The notes beneath the pieces are model-generated. The model was given only the letters and a program-made list of their open reading frames with translations. It had not been told where the DNA came from and ran no database searches. A stretch of DNA of 64,000 nt from Streptomyces sp. NBRC 110611. GTDB lineage: Bacteria; Actinomycetota; Actinomycetes; Streptomycetales; Streptomycetaceae. Positions 33,479-43,814 of the stretch are shown here, one piece after another (position 1 is the first letter of the stretch; every line of letters begins with the position of its first letter). The position numbers and the translations under genes were made by a program. The stretch spans positions 62,001 through 126,000 of the forward strand of contig NZ_BBUY01000018.1 in NCBI RefSeq assembly GCF_001590865.1. The letters are read 5' to 3'.

Positions 33479-33546
33479 TCAAGGGTGCCCACACGGGACG
33501 GCCCAGCAGGGCACACAAGGAGAAGCGGCGAAGGGAGAAGCGACCC

Positions 33547-34156
33547 ATGCCCAAGCGCGTGAATCACGCGGAACGGCGCACCGAGATCGCCGAGGCGCTC
33601 GTCCGGGTCGCCGGGCGGCGCGGACTGCATGCCGCGGGGATGCGCGAGGTGGCAGCCGAGGCAGGCGTGTCACTGCGGCTGGTGCAGTACTACTTCGAGA
33701 CCAAGGAGAAGTTGCTGCTCTTCGGGCTGCAGCACCTGACGGAGAGATTCGGGCAGCGGGTCGCCGCCCGCGTCCAGGCCGCCGGGGACACCCCGGGACC
33801 GCGCGCGACGATCGAGGCGCTGCTGATGGCGGCGCTGCCGACGGACGAGGAGAGCCGCACCTTCCACCACCTCTACACCTCCTACACGGTCCTGGCCGTG
33901 AACGACCCGACGCTCGCCGCCCAGCCCTTCCTCAAGAACCCCGACGCCGCCGAGGGCGCCGTCACCGAACTCCTCCGGCAGGCGGAGGAAGCGGAGCTCA
34001 CACGGCCCGGCATGGACGCGCAGCTGGAGGCGGCCGGCCTCCTCGCCATGTCCGCGGGACTCGGCACCAGCGTCCTCGCCGGCCAGCGCAGCCCGGAGTC
34101 GGCCACCGCGGTCCTGCGCCATCACCTCGACCGGATCTTCCGAGGCGACGGGCGCC

Positions 34157-34164
<8 letters not shown>
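33547..34164 (+). CDS. TetR-family regulator
   Basis: This 205-residue protein starts at ATG 33547; GAGAAG-type purine stretches lie upstream. The N-terminal helix-turn-helix is clear (RRTEIAEALVRVAGRRGLHA, then MREVAAEAGVSLRLVQYYFE and TKEKLLLFGLQHL). The ligand-binding domain (about 75-200) has short helices and no cysteines. It likely represses itself and the divergent hydrolase through the palindromes at 33441-33478. The argG promoter starts within its 3' end. Confidence 0.92.
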
Positions 34165-35634
<1,470 letters not shown>

Positions 35635-35854
35635 CCGGCAGCGTCCGGGGCTCGCGTGGCGACGCCGGGCATGTGTGGGGCCGGGCATGTGTGTCCACTG
35701 TGGGGACGGACGGACGTATACCCACTGGGGGACGTACACCCCTTTTGGAGCGGGTAAGCTTGTCTGTCGCTTGTGCGCCCTTCGGCGTGAACAGACCCTT
35801 GTGCCCCGGTGCCTCCCCTGGCCCGGGGCTTACCGCTGCCCACGAGAGAACGCT

Positions 35855-36865
35855 GTGCCCCCGACCCCCCTGACAGAACCCGGCCGCGGCCGGCACCCGT
35901 TCTTGCTGCGACGGTGGGGGCAGCGGGCACTGAGGCCCCTGCTGCCGGTGCGTGGCCTTCTCGTCCGGCGCGTGGTGCGGCCGCTCACCACGGACCGTGC
36001 GGCACCGCTGCGTTTCGCGGGCGTGCTCGACGGCCACACCCTCAATCTGCACGGCACGCTGCCGATGTCGTTCCGCAGTGCGCACTCGGCGACGGTGGTC
36101 CTGCGGCGGGGCCGGGTCGAGCACTGCACTCCCGTCCGGCTGCGGCCGCGTCCGGGCGGGCCGCCCGCCTTCGACGCCGCGGTGTTGCTGGGGGCCGAGA
36201 TGGACGGCGTTCCGGTCGGCCACGGCCCTTGGCGCATGGCCCTGGCGGTGCACAGCAGGCGCGGCGTCCACCTGCTCCGGCTGCTGCCCGCCGAGGGGCC
36301 CGCCGCTGACTACAACGGCCCGACGGGGCCGGTGAACGCCTGCCAGCGCACCGGTCGCCGCTACCGCGTGGGCAGCTCGCTCCTGGGGTATGCCCGCCTG
36401 GTGGTCGCCCGGCCGCTCCCCAGAGCCGAGGTGGATCGGGTGGAGGTGCGCCACCACGGCATCGCGGTGTGCTTCCACGGCGTGGGCGACACCGGTGGGG
36501 CCCCCGACGAGATCCCCGCGGCTCTGCTGGTCCGCGGCGAGGCCGCCATCGCCTGTCCCGCACCGGAGTTCACGGGTCAGGACGGTGTGCTGCGCTTCGA
36601 GGTACCGCTGGGCTCGATCCGCCCTGCGGGCCGGCGCACCGAGGCCTGGGACTTCTACGTCCGCTGGGGCGGTGAGAGCGGTCGGCCGCTGCGCCTGGGC
36701 CGGCGACTGCACGACGTCAGCGACCCCCGCGGGGTCTTCGCCATCCGGCCGACGGTGGTCTCCGACCGCCGGGGAGGCCTGGTGCGCGTGCACCTCTACT
36801 ACACCGACCGCGGCAGTCTCCGTATGGCCTGCACACGACTGGCCGACGACGCCGACACCGCCTGA
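35855..36865 (+). CDS. Hypothetical beta-rich protein paired with Stealth transferase
   Basis: This 336-residue protein is read from GTG 35855; the frame is open further upstream but that part looks non-coding. After a basic stretch (about 10-50), the sequence is rich in short strands: RFAGVLDGHTLNLHGTLPMS, FRSAHSATVVLRRGR, AEMDGVPVGHGPWRMALAVH, LEVPLGSIRP-like and ETWDFYVRWGG-like. No signal peptide is clear. It ends overlapping the next gene by one base, and this pairing with a GT4-Stealth gene suggests a role in making a phosphate-linked polysaccharide (teichoic-acid-like or capsular). I do not recognise a catalytic motif. Two GGACGTA(T/C)ACCC repeats lie in the 220-base gap after argG. 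Confidence 0.7.
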   Translation: MPPTPLTEPGRGRHPFLLRRWGQRALRPLLPVRGLLVRRVVRPLTTDRAAPLRFAGVLDGHTLNLHGTLPMSFRSAHSATVVLRRGRVEHCTPVRLRPRPGGPPAFDAAVLLGAEMDGVPVGHGPWRMALAVHSRRGVHLLRLLPAEGPAADYNGPTGPVNACQRTGRRYRVGSSLLGYARLVVARPLPRAEVDRVEVRHHGIAVCFHGVGDTGGAPDEIPAALLVRGEAAIACPAPEFTGQDGVLRFEVPLGSIRPAGRRTEAWDFYVRWGGESGRPLRLGRRLHDVSDPRGVFAIRPTVVSDRRGGLVRVHLYYTDRGSLRMACTRLADDADTA

Positions 36866-36894
36866 TGACGCCGACACAGCCGCCGGGACGCCCC

Positions 36895-39789
36895 ATGAAG
36901 ATCACTTACCTGCTCACCACCGCGGACGAGATGGGCGGTACCGAGCGCACCGTCTTCACCCAGGCCAACCAGCTCGCCGGGCGCCACGACGTCCGCGTCA
37001 TCAGCATCTTCCGCACCCGTGCGAAGCTGTTCTTCGACCTCGACCCCCGGGTGCGGGTGAGCTACCTCGTGGACCGGACCGGCACCGTGGAGCGGCCGGT
37101 GCGTGACAGCGGGCTCGGCACGGCGGACTGTGCGCGGCTGGCGGCCCTGCCGAGCCGGCTGGTCGATCCCGCCTGGGAGCCCGCGTTCGACCGGCTCACC
37201 GACCTCGAGGCCGAGCACGCCCTGCGCGAGACGGACACCGACATCCTGGTCTCCACCACCCCCGCGCTCATGGCCGTCGTGGCGCAGACGGCACCGGCCC
37301 GTACGGTGACCGTGCATCAGGAACACCGAGTGGCCGAGCGGCGCGGCGCCAGCGGCGACCCGCTGCTGCAGTTCGCGCCCCGGTTCGACGCCATGGTCCT
37401 GCTCACGCGCCGCACCCAGGCGTGGCTCGCGGAGTCGCTCGGCCCGCGCGCACCCCGCCTCGAAGTGATCCCCAACGGGCTGCCGGACAGCTTCCGTCCG
37501 CGCTCGTCCCTGGAGTCGCGCTCGGTTGTGCTCGCGGGGCGGCTGGTATCCGAAAAACAGGTCGACCACGCGATCCGGGCTTTCGCCACAGTCGTCCCGG
37601 ACCACCCCGATTGGACCTTGAAGATCTTCGGCGAGGGGCCGTTGCGGCCTCGTCTGCGTCGTCAGATCGAGGACTTGGAGCTGCACGACACCGTGCGCCT
37701 GCTCGGCAGCTCGGCGCACCTTGCCGAGGAGTGGGCCAAAGCCAGCATCGCCCTGTGCACGTCGCGGGTCGAGGCCTTCGGGCTGGTGCTCGTCGAGGCT
37801 CAGGCCGCGGGAGTACCCGTCGTCTCCTACGACTGCCCCAACGGCCCCTCGGAGATCGTCACCGAAGGTGTGGACGGCTTCCTCGTCCCGCCGGGCGACA
37901 CCGTCGGCCTGGGGCATGCACTGGGCCGGCTGATGAGCGACCGGGCCCTGCGCCACTCCTTCGGGCACGCCGCGCTCAAGGCCTCCGAGCGTTTCGGGGT
38001 CTCCCTCGTCGCCGAGCGCTGGGAGGACCTGTTCGGTGCGCTGCTGACGGAACGGGACGGCACCGGGCGTGCGGACCTCAAGGCGCGGCGACTGGCCCAC
38101 CACGCGCTGCTCACCGCCTCCGGTGACCTGGGCCGGGCCGCCCTCGCCCCACCCGGCTCCGGCGTCGGCGTCCGCACCCGCCGCGCACTGGAGGACCGTA
38201 TCGAGGCGAGCCGGCCCGACCTGACGCGGACGGGCGGGCAGGTGTGCCGGATCTTCGACTCCGAGACGCCCTTCGACATCGTCAAGGCCAACCTGGACCT
38301 GGCCGTGGCGGTCCTGGAGGCCGCCGGCGTCCCGTACATCGTGGTCAAGGACGGGGCGATCCCCTACACCGTGGGCGTGCACGAGCAGTTCCGCCCGGCC
38401 GTCCTGGCCACGCTGGCCCGGCAGTACGCGCGGGAGGCGGTCTATGTGACGCTGGTGAACGAGCGCAACGCCGCGACCGCCACCACCCTCGCGGCGCTGG
38501 CCGAGGCCGTCGCCGGCGACTATGAGTGCGCCGGTCTGCGCGTCTACCAGCCGACGGTGACGCCTTCGGGGACCCTGCGGCTGGGCGGCGTCTACGCCTG
38601 CACGATCGACTTCTGGAGCGAACCCGAGGACGACCCGGACTCCTTCCGGCTGCTCAGGCGCAGCCGGATCGGCCACACCGTGCCCAAGTCCGCGCTTCTG
38701 CGGGGACGGCTGCGGATCGGCGACCGCGACTACCCGACGATCAAGCCGTTCGAGCGCACCTTCGTGCAGGAGCTCTCCTTCCCCATCGACGCCGTCTACA
38801 CCTGGGTCGACGGCACCGGCCCCGACTGGCTCGCACGCAAGAACGCGGAGCTGACCGTCCTGGGCCTGCCCCCGGTGGGCAGCGCCGCCGGAAACGCGCG
38901 CTTCCGCGACCGGGACGAACTGCGCTATTCACTGCGGTCGGTGGACATGTACGCCCCCTGGATCAGGAACATCTACATCGTCACGGACCGGCAGGTCCCC
39001 TCCTGGCTGGACACCTCGCACCCCCGGGTACGCATAGTGGACCACCGGGACATCTTCCAGAACCGCGGCAGGCTCCCCACCTACAACTCGCACGCCATCG
39101 AGAGCCGCCTGCACCACATCGACGGCCTCAGCGAGCACTTCCTCTACCTCAACGACGACGTGTTCTTCGGCCGCCCGGTCCTGCCGGAGGTCTTCTTCCT
39201 GCCCAACGGTCAGGCGAAGTTCTTCCAGTCCCCCACACCCGTACCGCCCACGCCGGTATCGGACGAGGACGAGTTCAACATCAGCGCGGCGAAGAACAAC
39301 CGGGCACTCATCGAGGACCTCTTCGGGCACACCCCCGCCCAGACCTTCCTGCACGCCCCGCACCCGCTGCGGCGCAGCGTGCTGAACGACATCGAACAGC
39401 GCTTCCCCGAGGCCGTGGAGCAGACCGCCGCCGCACAGCTGCGCAGCCGCACGGACCTGTCCATCGCCTCGTCGCTTCACCACACGTACGGCTACTTCAC
39501 CAGCCGCAGTGTGCCCGGGGCGGTCAACTGCGGCTTTGTGAATGTCGGCCTCCGCGAGCACCACACACGGCTGACCCGCATCCTCAGCAGCCGCCCGCAC
39601 GACGTCTTCTGCCTCAACGACTACCACGACGGCGACGTGCCGGAAGAGGAGCAGAGCGCGACCCTGCACGCCTTCCTGACCAGCTACTTCCCCATAGCGT
39701 CCGCGTACGAGACCGGCAGCGAGCGCAACCGCCGCCTGCACCGGGGACGGCTGCCGGACACCCGGCCCTCCGGTCCTGGAACAGGGTGA
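36895..39789 (+). CDS. GT4 glycosyltransferase-Stealth phosphotransferase fusion
   Basis: The start is MKITYLLTTADEMGGTERTV at 36895; an in-frame ATG at 36865 overlapping the previous stop would add ten residues. Residues about 1-390 are a GT-B transferase with EVIPNGLPDSF, VVLAGRLVSEKQVDHAIRAF and the donor motif EAFGLVLVEAQAAGVPVVSY. Residues about 440-610 are a linker domain. From about 618 the four Stealth regions appear: FPIDAVYTWVDGTGPDW, RDRDELRYSLRSVDMYAPWI, YLNDDVFFGRP and VNCGFVNVGLREHHTR. Stealth proteins transfer hexose-1-phosphate units to make phosphodiester-linked polysaccharides. Fusion of both activities in 964 residues is typical of actinobacterial members. Confidence 0.9.
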   Translation: MKITYLLTTADEMGGTERTVFTQANQLAGRHDVRVISIFRTRAKLFFDLDPRVRVSYLVDRTGTVERPVRDSGLGTADCARLAALPSRLVDPAWEPAFDRLTDLEAEHALRETDTDILVSTTPALMAVVAQTAPARTVTVHQEHRVAERRGASGDPLLQFAPRFDAMVLLTRRTQAWLAESLGPRAPRLEVIPNGLPDSFRPRSSLESRSVVLAGRLVSEKQVDHAIRAFATVVPDHPDWTLKIFGEGPLRPRLRRQIEDLELHDTVRLLGSSAHLAEEWAKASIALCTSRVEAFGLVLVEAQAAGVPVVSYDCPNGPSEIVTEGVDGFLVPPGDTVGLGHALGRLMSDRALRHSFGHAALKASERFGVSLVAERWEDLFGALLTERDGTGRADLKARRLAHHALLTASGDLGRAALAPPGSGVGVRTRRALEDRIEASRPDLTRTGGQVCRIFDSETPFDIVKANLDLAVAVLEAAGVPYIVVKDGAIPYTVGVHEQFRPAVLATLARQYAREAVYVTLVNERNAATATTLAALAEAVAGDYECAGLRVYQPTVTPSGTLRLGGVYACTIDFWSEPEDDPDSFRLLRRSRIGHTVPKSALLRGRLRIGDRDYPTIKPFERTFVQELSFPIDAVYTWVDGTGPDWLARKNAELTVLGLPPVGSAAGNARFRDRDELRYSLRSVDMYAPWIRNIYIVTDRQVPSWLDTSHPRVRIVDHRDIFQNRGRLPTYNSHAIESRLHHIDGLSEHFLYLNDDVFFGRPVLPEVFFLPNGQAKFFQSPTPVPPTPVSDEDEFNISAAKNNRALIEDLFGHTPAQTFLHAPHPLRRSVLNDIEQRFPEAVEQTAAAQLRSRTDLSIASSLHHTYGYFTSRSVPGAVNCGFVNVGLREHHTRLTRILSSRPHDVFCLNDYHDGDVPEEEQSATLHAFLTSYFPIASAYETGSERNRRLHRGRLPDTRPSGPGTG

Positions 39790-39845
39790 GGACGGCCGGT
39801 TCAAGCGGCCGGTGCGGCGGAGCCGAGGGCGAGCAGGGCAGCGGC

Positions 39846-41042
39846 CTACTGCTGTGCGCGCCAGAGATCGGGGCCGAACACCTCGTAGTGGATCCTCTGT
39901 GCGGGTATGCCGCGGCGCAGCAGATCGCCGCGGACGGCACGCATGAAGGGCAGCGGGCCGCAGAGGCAGGCGGTGAGGGTGGGGGGAAGCTCCAGGCTGC
40001 CGAGGTCGGCCCGGCCGGCCGATGCCCCGGGTGCGGAGTCGTCGGGCTGGTCGTACCAGAGGTGAAGGCGGGCGTCGGGCAGCGCCTGTACGAGGGTGCG
40101 CAGCTCGTCGCGGTGTGCGTGGTCGGCGGGTGAGCGGTCGGCGTGGACCACGGTCACCGGTCGGCCGGAGTCGGTGGCGGCGAGGTGGCCCAGCATGGCC
40201 AGTGCGGGCGTGACGCCGATGCCGGCGGTCGCCAGCAGCAGCGGACCGTCGCCGTCCGGCAGTATCAGGTCGCCGAACGGGGCGGACACGGTGACGGCAT
40301 CTCCCACCCGGGCGTGTGCGTGGAGCCAGGAGGAGACCTCGCCGTCGGGCTGCCCGTCGCCCCGGATCCGCTTGACGGTGATGCGCCAGGTGTCGTTGCC
40401 CGGGGCGGCGGACAGGCTGTACTGGCGGATCTGCCGCGCACCGTCGGGCAGCTCGACCTGGACGCTCACGTACTGGCCCGGACGGAACGGCTCGGCGGGC
40501 CGGCCGTCGGCGGGCCGGAGCAGGAAGGAGACGGCCTGAGGGGTCTCCTGGCGCCGTTCGACGATCTCCATACGGTGCCAGACGTCGCCCTCCGCGACGC
40601 CGGCCTCCTCGTAGAGGCGGGCCTCGTTGGCCATCAGCGCGTTGGCCATCAGCCAGTAGACCTCGTCCCAGGCGGCGGCGACGTCGGGGGTGACGGCGTC
40701 GCCGAGCACTTCGGCGATCGCCGCGAAGAGGTGGCGGTGGACGATCTTGTACTGGTCGGAGGTGATGCCCAAGGACGCGTGCTTGTGCGCGATCCGGGAC
40801 AGCATCACGTCGGGGCGTGCGCCGGGGTTGTCCAGGAGCATGCCGGCGAACGCCGCGATGGATCCCGCCAGTGCGCGCTGCTGTTGTCCGCCGGCCTGAT
40901 TGCCCCGGTTGAACAGGTTCCGCAACAGCTCGGGGTGGGCGTCGAACAGCCTGCGGTAGAAGGCCTCGGCGATGTCCCCGATGGCGGCGCCGACCACGGG
41001 GAGGGTGGCTCGGACTACTGGGGTGGACCGTTCGGACAGCAC
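39846..41042 (-). CDS. hmp: Flavohaemoglobin (nitric oxide dioxygenase)
   Basis: This 398-residue protein starts at GTG 41042 after AGGAGGC. The globin domain (1-140) has the proximal His in IAHKHASLGITSDQYKIVHR and FYRRLFDAHPEL; the ferredoxin-reductase part has the FAD motif RQYSLSAAP and the NAD motif LLLATAGIGVTPALAML and CLCGPLPFMRAV. It oxidises NO to nitrate using oxygen and NAD(P)H. The nsrR gene lies upstream on the same strand and an NsrR-like box lies just before the ribosome-binding site, so NO-induced derepression is expected. Confidence 0.95.
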   Translation of the reverse strand: MLSERSTPVVRATLPVVGAAIGDIAEAFYRRLFDAHPELLRNLFNRGNQAGGQQQRALAGSIAAFAGMLLDNPGARPDVMLSRIAHKHASLGITSDQYKIVHRHLFAAIAEVLGDAVTPDVAAAWDEVYWLMANALMANEARLYEEAGVAEGDVWHRMEIVERRQETPQAVSFLLRPADGRPAEPFRPGQYVSVQVELPDGARQIRQYSLSAAPGNDTWRITVKRIRGDGQPDGEVSSWLHAHARVGDAVTVSAPFGDLILPDGDGPLLLATAGIGVTPALAMLGHLAATDSGRPVTVVHADRSPADHAHRDELRTLVQALPDARLHLWYDQPDDSAPGASAGRADLGSLELPPTLTACLCGPLPFMRAVRGDLLRRGIPAQRIHYEVFGPDLWRAQQ

Positions 41043-41053
41043 AGCGCCTCCTG

Positions 41054-41078
41054 AAATTGGTTAATGATCTTCGCATTT
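41054..41078 (-). promoter_or_regulatory. NsrR-like operator of hmp
   Basis: The 25-base AT-rich imperfect palindrome between hmp and nsrR reads, on the hmp strand, AAATGCGAAGATCATTAACC followed by AATTT. Its 11-1-11 half-site layout is typical of NsrR operators. It ends about six bases before the AGGAGGC ribosome-binding site, so it would block the promoter or start point. Confidence 0.65.
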
Positions 41079-41124
41079 AAGGGGAGGGAATCAGACCCCG
41101 CCGCCGCGACCCGATCCACTCCGA

Positions 41125-41571
41125 CTACGGGGCCGCGCGGCCGGTCAGGGAGACCAGGACGGGGCCGGTGGGCGAGGTCACCAGGTCGGCCACGGTCAGC
41201 GGATCGAGCGTGGCGTAGAACGCGTTCTGGGCCTCGCGCAGCGCCCCCCGCAGCCGGCAGGCCGCGCGCAGCGGACACGGCGGGTCGCCCTCACAGGCGA
41301 CGACCTCACCGTCGCCTTCGAGCTCCCGCACCAGCCAGCCCACGGAGGCACGACGCCCGAGATCGGTCAGTACCAGCCCGCCGCCGCGGCCCCGCCGGGC
41401 CTCCACCACGCCCAGGTGCTGCAAGCGCGTGATCGCCTTCGCCGCGTGGGTGTACGGCACCCCCATGGCATCCGCCACCATCCGGGTGGTCAGCGCCTCA
41501 TCGGTGTCCCGGGAGACCGCCAGGCGCATCACGGAACGCAGCGCCAGGTCGGTGAACTTTGTCAGCCGCAC
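41125..41571 (-). CDS. nsrR: NsrR, Rrf2-family nitric-oxide-sensing repressor
   Basis: This 148-residue protein is started at GTG 41571 (VRLTKFTDLALRSVMRLAVS); an ATG at 41607 would add 12 residues. With this start Asp8 and Cys93, Cys99 and Cys105 (VACEGDPPC, then PLRAAC) fall at exactly the [4Fe-4S] ligand positions known for Streptomyces NsrR, which supports the choice. The winged helix has VPYTHAAKAITRLQHLGVVE and GGGLVLTDLG. NO destroys the cluster and lifts repression. It is upstream of hmp, its usual target. Confidence 0.93.
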   Translation of the reverse strand: MRLTKFTDLALRSVMRLAVSRDTDEALTTRMVADAMGVPYTHAAKAITRLQHLGVVEARRGRGGGLVLTDLGRRASVGWLVRELEGDGEVVACEGDPPCPLRAACRLRGALREAQNAFYATLDPLTVADLVTSPTGPVLVSLTGRAAP

Positions 41572-41587
41572 AGTCCGGACCCTATCA

Positions 41588-41611
41588 AAGACGCATTCCA
41601 GATTCATATTT
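41588..41611 (-). promoter_or_regulatory. Possible NsrR autoregulatory site
   Basis: On the plus strand AAGACGCATTC (41588-41598), close to the AAGATGCATTT-type NsrR half-site, is followed by an AT-rich ATTCATATTT. The element lies 17 bases upstream of the nsrR GTG start and could mediate autoregulation. The second half is weak. Confidence 0.4.
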
Positions 41612-41627
41612 CCGGAGGCGCCGGGGC

Positions 41628-42890
41628 TCAGGCGGCCTGCCGGGTGGTACGCAGCGCGCAGGCGGTGAGGACCGCGGCCGGGAGCCACCACGTGACGAGG
41701 TAGCTGCCGCTGCCGTCGTGCAGCAGCCCGAGGAGCGGCGGGGCGGCGACGATCGCTGCCTGGTTGGCGGCCATCGCCGCGCCCGTCGCCCGGCCCACGC
41801 CGCCACCCGTGGCCGCGTCGGCGATATGCGCGACCCAGGGGCCGTACCAGCCGATGACGAAGAAGCCGAGCGCGACGGTGGCGACGGCCAGCACGCCGAA
41901 CGGCGTCCGGGCGGGCAGCACGGGCAGCAGCGCCAGGAACAGCGCCGAGCACAGCATGCTGACGCGCACGACCGGCAGTCGCGAACCACGGGCGCGGGCG
42001 CGGTCGCGGTCGCTGATGGAGGCCAGCACGACCCGGCCCGTCACTCCACCGACCTGCAGCAGTGCCAGCAGGACCGCGCCCTGGGACAGGGGACGGTCAA
42101 AGTGGTCGCGGGTGAAGAGCATCAGGTGGGCGGTGAGGCAGAACTGGGCGCCGACCAGCGGTACTCCGGACCACAGGACCGGACGCAGCCACGGCTGCCG
42201 GAGCGTACGGGCCAGGCCGGGCAGTAGCCGGGCGTCGTCCGGCTGCTCGCGCATCGTTCGCCGGGCGCCGGGGGACTGCTCGCCCCTCGTCCGTCGGGCG
42301 TCGGGTGGCGGGCGGTAGGCCAGGGTGAACGCCACTCCCCCGGCCAGCGCGACAGCGGCGGCCACGGCGAACGCCGCCTGCCAGGCGAACGCGTGCGCAA
42401 CCCCCGGGAGGGCAGCCGCGGCCGCGGCTCCGCCGATGGGCAGGCCCGCCTGGCGCACCCCCATCGCCACACCGCGCCGGCCGGCAGGGAACCAGGAGGA
42501 GACCGACTTGCTGCCACCGGGCTGCACGGTGCTGTACCCGATGCCCGCGAAGAACAACGAGACCAGCACCACCGCGTAGCCCGGCGCGATGGAGGCGGCG
42601 GCCAGTCCCGCCGTCATCACGAGCGATCCGACGGCCACCACCCATCGCTCCCCATGGCGGTCCACCAGATGCCCCACCACGAACAGGGAGAAGACCGGAG
42701 CCAGGCCGACCGCGGTGACCATCAGGCCGACTTCGGCGCCGGAGAGTGTGAACGCGTCATGCACCGCACCCGAGAGCGCGCCGAGTCCTTGGGTGGCGAA
42801 GGACGCGGTGACCTGCACCAGCGTCACCACCGCGAGCATCCACCACCTCATCCGCGGCGGCGCCGCGCAACTCACCCGGGCCACGGCCAT
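41628..42890 (-). CDS. MFS transporter (CynX/NimT-like)
   Basis: This 420-residue protein starts at ATG 42890, with GGAGGGC about thirteen bases upstream. It has twelve membrane segments, beginning MLAVVTLVQVTASFATQGLG, with the cytoplasmic loop motif VVGHLVDRHGERWVVAVGSL after helix 2 and a second-half helix start FVIGWYGPWVAHI. A long basic loop in the middle (about 205-235, RRTRGEQSPGARRTMREQ) separates the two halves. Oxyanion or cyanate exporters of this group are the nearest recognised type. It lies downstream of the redox enzyme and shares its strand with hmp/nsrR; a link to NO stress is possible but unproven. Confidence 0.85.
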   Translation of the reverse strand: MAVARVSCAAPPRMRWWMLAVVTLVQVTASFATQGLGALSGAVHDAFTLSGAEVGLMVTAVGLAPVFSLFVVGHLVDRHGERWVVAVGSLVMTAGLAAASIAPGYAVVLVSLFFAGIGYSTVQPGGSKSVSSWFPAGRRGVAMGVRQAGLPIGGAAAAAALPGVAHAFAWQAAFAVAAAVALAGGVAFTLAYRPPPDARRTRGEQSPGARRTMREQPDDARLLPGLARTLRQPWLRPVLWSGVPLVGAQFCLTAHLMLFTRDHFDRPLSQGAVLLALLQVGGVTGRVVLASISDRDRARARGSRLPVVRVSMLCSALFLALLPVLPARTPFGVLAVATVALGFFVIGWYGPWVAHIADAATGGGVGRATGAAMAANQAAIVAAPPLLGLLHDGSGSYLVTWWLPAAVLTACALRTTRQAA

Positions 42891-42918
42891 GTCCGGACCA
42901 TGCCCTCCAGGGCCGCCG

Positions 42919-43503
42919 TCACGCCCAGGCGGAGGCGCGGCCCCTGGCCTCGGTCACCGCGGCGTAGACGTCATCCCAGAAGGTGACGTGCTCCCGGATC
43001 TCCTGCCGGGCGGCGTCGATCAGGGTGCTCTCGTCCGCCTGATAGCCCTTCACCAGGGCTCCCCACAGCGACGCGAAGTGTTCGACTTCCAGCTCTTCGT
43101 GCAGCCCGAAGAACTCCAGGCCCTCGTCGATGCCGTAGTGCTCGGGTAGGGCCTCGATGGTCAGGCGGTTCCGTTCCGGCGCGACGATCTCCCGGCCGGC
43201 GAGGGCCGCCAGCGTCTCCTCCCCGGTCCGCTGGGGACCGAGGTACCGGCGCAGGAAGGAGTCGGAGTACGCCGAGGTCACCGGCAGGGGCGTGAGCGAC
43301 TGCGGTTCCGCGACGCCCAGTGCGTGCAGGAACCGGACCGCCATGCCGTGGTGGTCACCGTTGATCTCCTCGTCGATGTGCTCGGTCAGCTCGGACAGGA
43401 CGAAGGAGGTGTCGAAGGAGGTACCGAACGCGGGGCTTTTGACAATGCACACGCCGAACCAGCGGTGGAACTGATTGCGCCACAGGTAGTACTGGCCGAA
43501 CAC
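42919..43503 (-). CDS. Iron-containing redox enzyme (haem-oxygenase-like fold), N-terminus possibly truncated
   Basis: This 194-residue protein is read from GTG 43503 (MFGQYYLWRNQFHRWFGVCI). It has the haem-oxygenase-like/TenA-type di-iron pattern: ELTEHIDEEINGDHHGMAVR, RNRLTIEALPEHYGIDEGLE, FFGLHEELEVEHFASLW and REIREHVTFWDDVYAAV, rich in Glu and His ligands. The same frame continues upstream 23 codons (GIAAQLNSAFRRGEAGIDVV) to a TAG at 43573-43575 without ATG, GTG or TTG. Relatives normally have about 25-40 residues there, so the gene may have lost its true start or use 43503. Its substrate is unknown. Confidence 0.75.
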   Translation of the reverse strand: MFGQYYLWRNQFHRWFGVCIVKSPAFGTSFDTSFVLSELTEHIDEEINGDHHGMAVRFLHALGVAEPQSLTPLPVTSAYSDSFLRRYLGPQRTGEETLAALAGREIVAPERNRLTIEALPEHYGIDEGLEFFGLHEELEVEHFASLWGALVKGYQADESTLIDAARQEIREHVTFWDDVYAAVTEARGRASAWA

Positions 43504-43814
43504 CTCACGGACGACGTCGATGCCGGCCTCGCCCCTGCGGAAGGCCGAGTTGAGCTGCGCAGCAATGCCAAGCTAGGCGGTCGAACGCATATCCGTAAAG
43601 CCTATGCCTCGCCCGAAATTCGGCGCTCCGTCATATCCGGCCCTCCATCATGTTCACGCTCCGTCGCGTTCGCCGCTCCGTCGCGCTCGCCGATCTCGCC
43701 GCTCGACGAGCAGGGGCCGGCGGGCCCGGGCGCGGGCGCGGGCGCGGGCCCGGCGCACCTCACCTGGCTTCGCCGCGCGCCGGTCCGCCCTGCTCGTACG
43801 GGAGAGAGGGGGTC
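43504..43814. other. Intergenic gap upstream of redox enzyme
   Basis: These 311 bases contain no supported gene. They hold the orphan in-frame N-terminal extension of the redox enzyme (43504-43575), scattered CGCTCCGTC repeats at about 43620-43690, and a CGGGCG-rich stretch near 43725-43760. A terminator for terD could lie in the latter part but no clean hairpin stands out. Confidence 0.5.

Noticed and set aside
41572-41607. Longer NsrR start at ATG 41607
   Set aside because: It would move the cluster ligands off the known positions and its upstream region has a weak ribosome-binding site; GTG 41571 places Asp8/Cys93/Cys99/Cys105 exactly.
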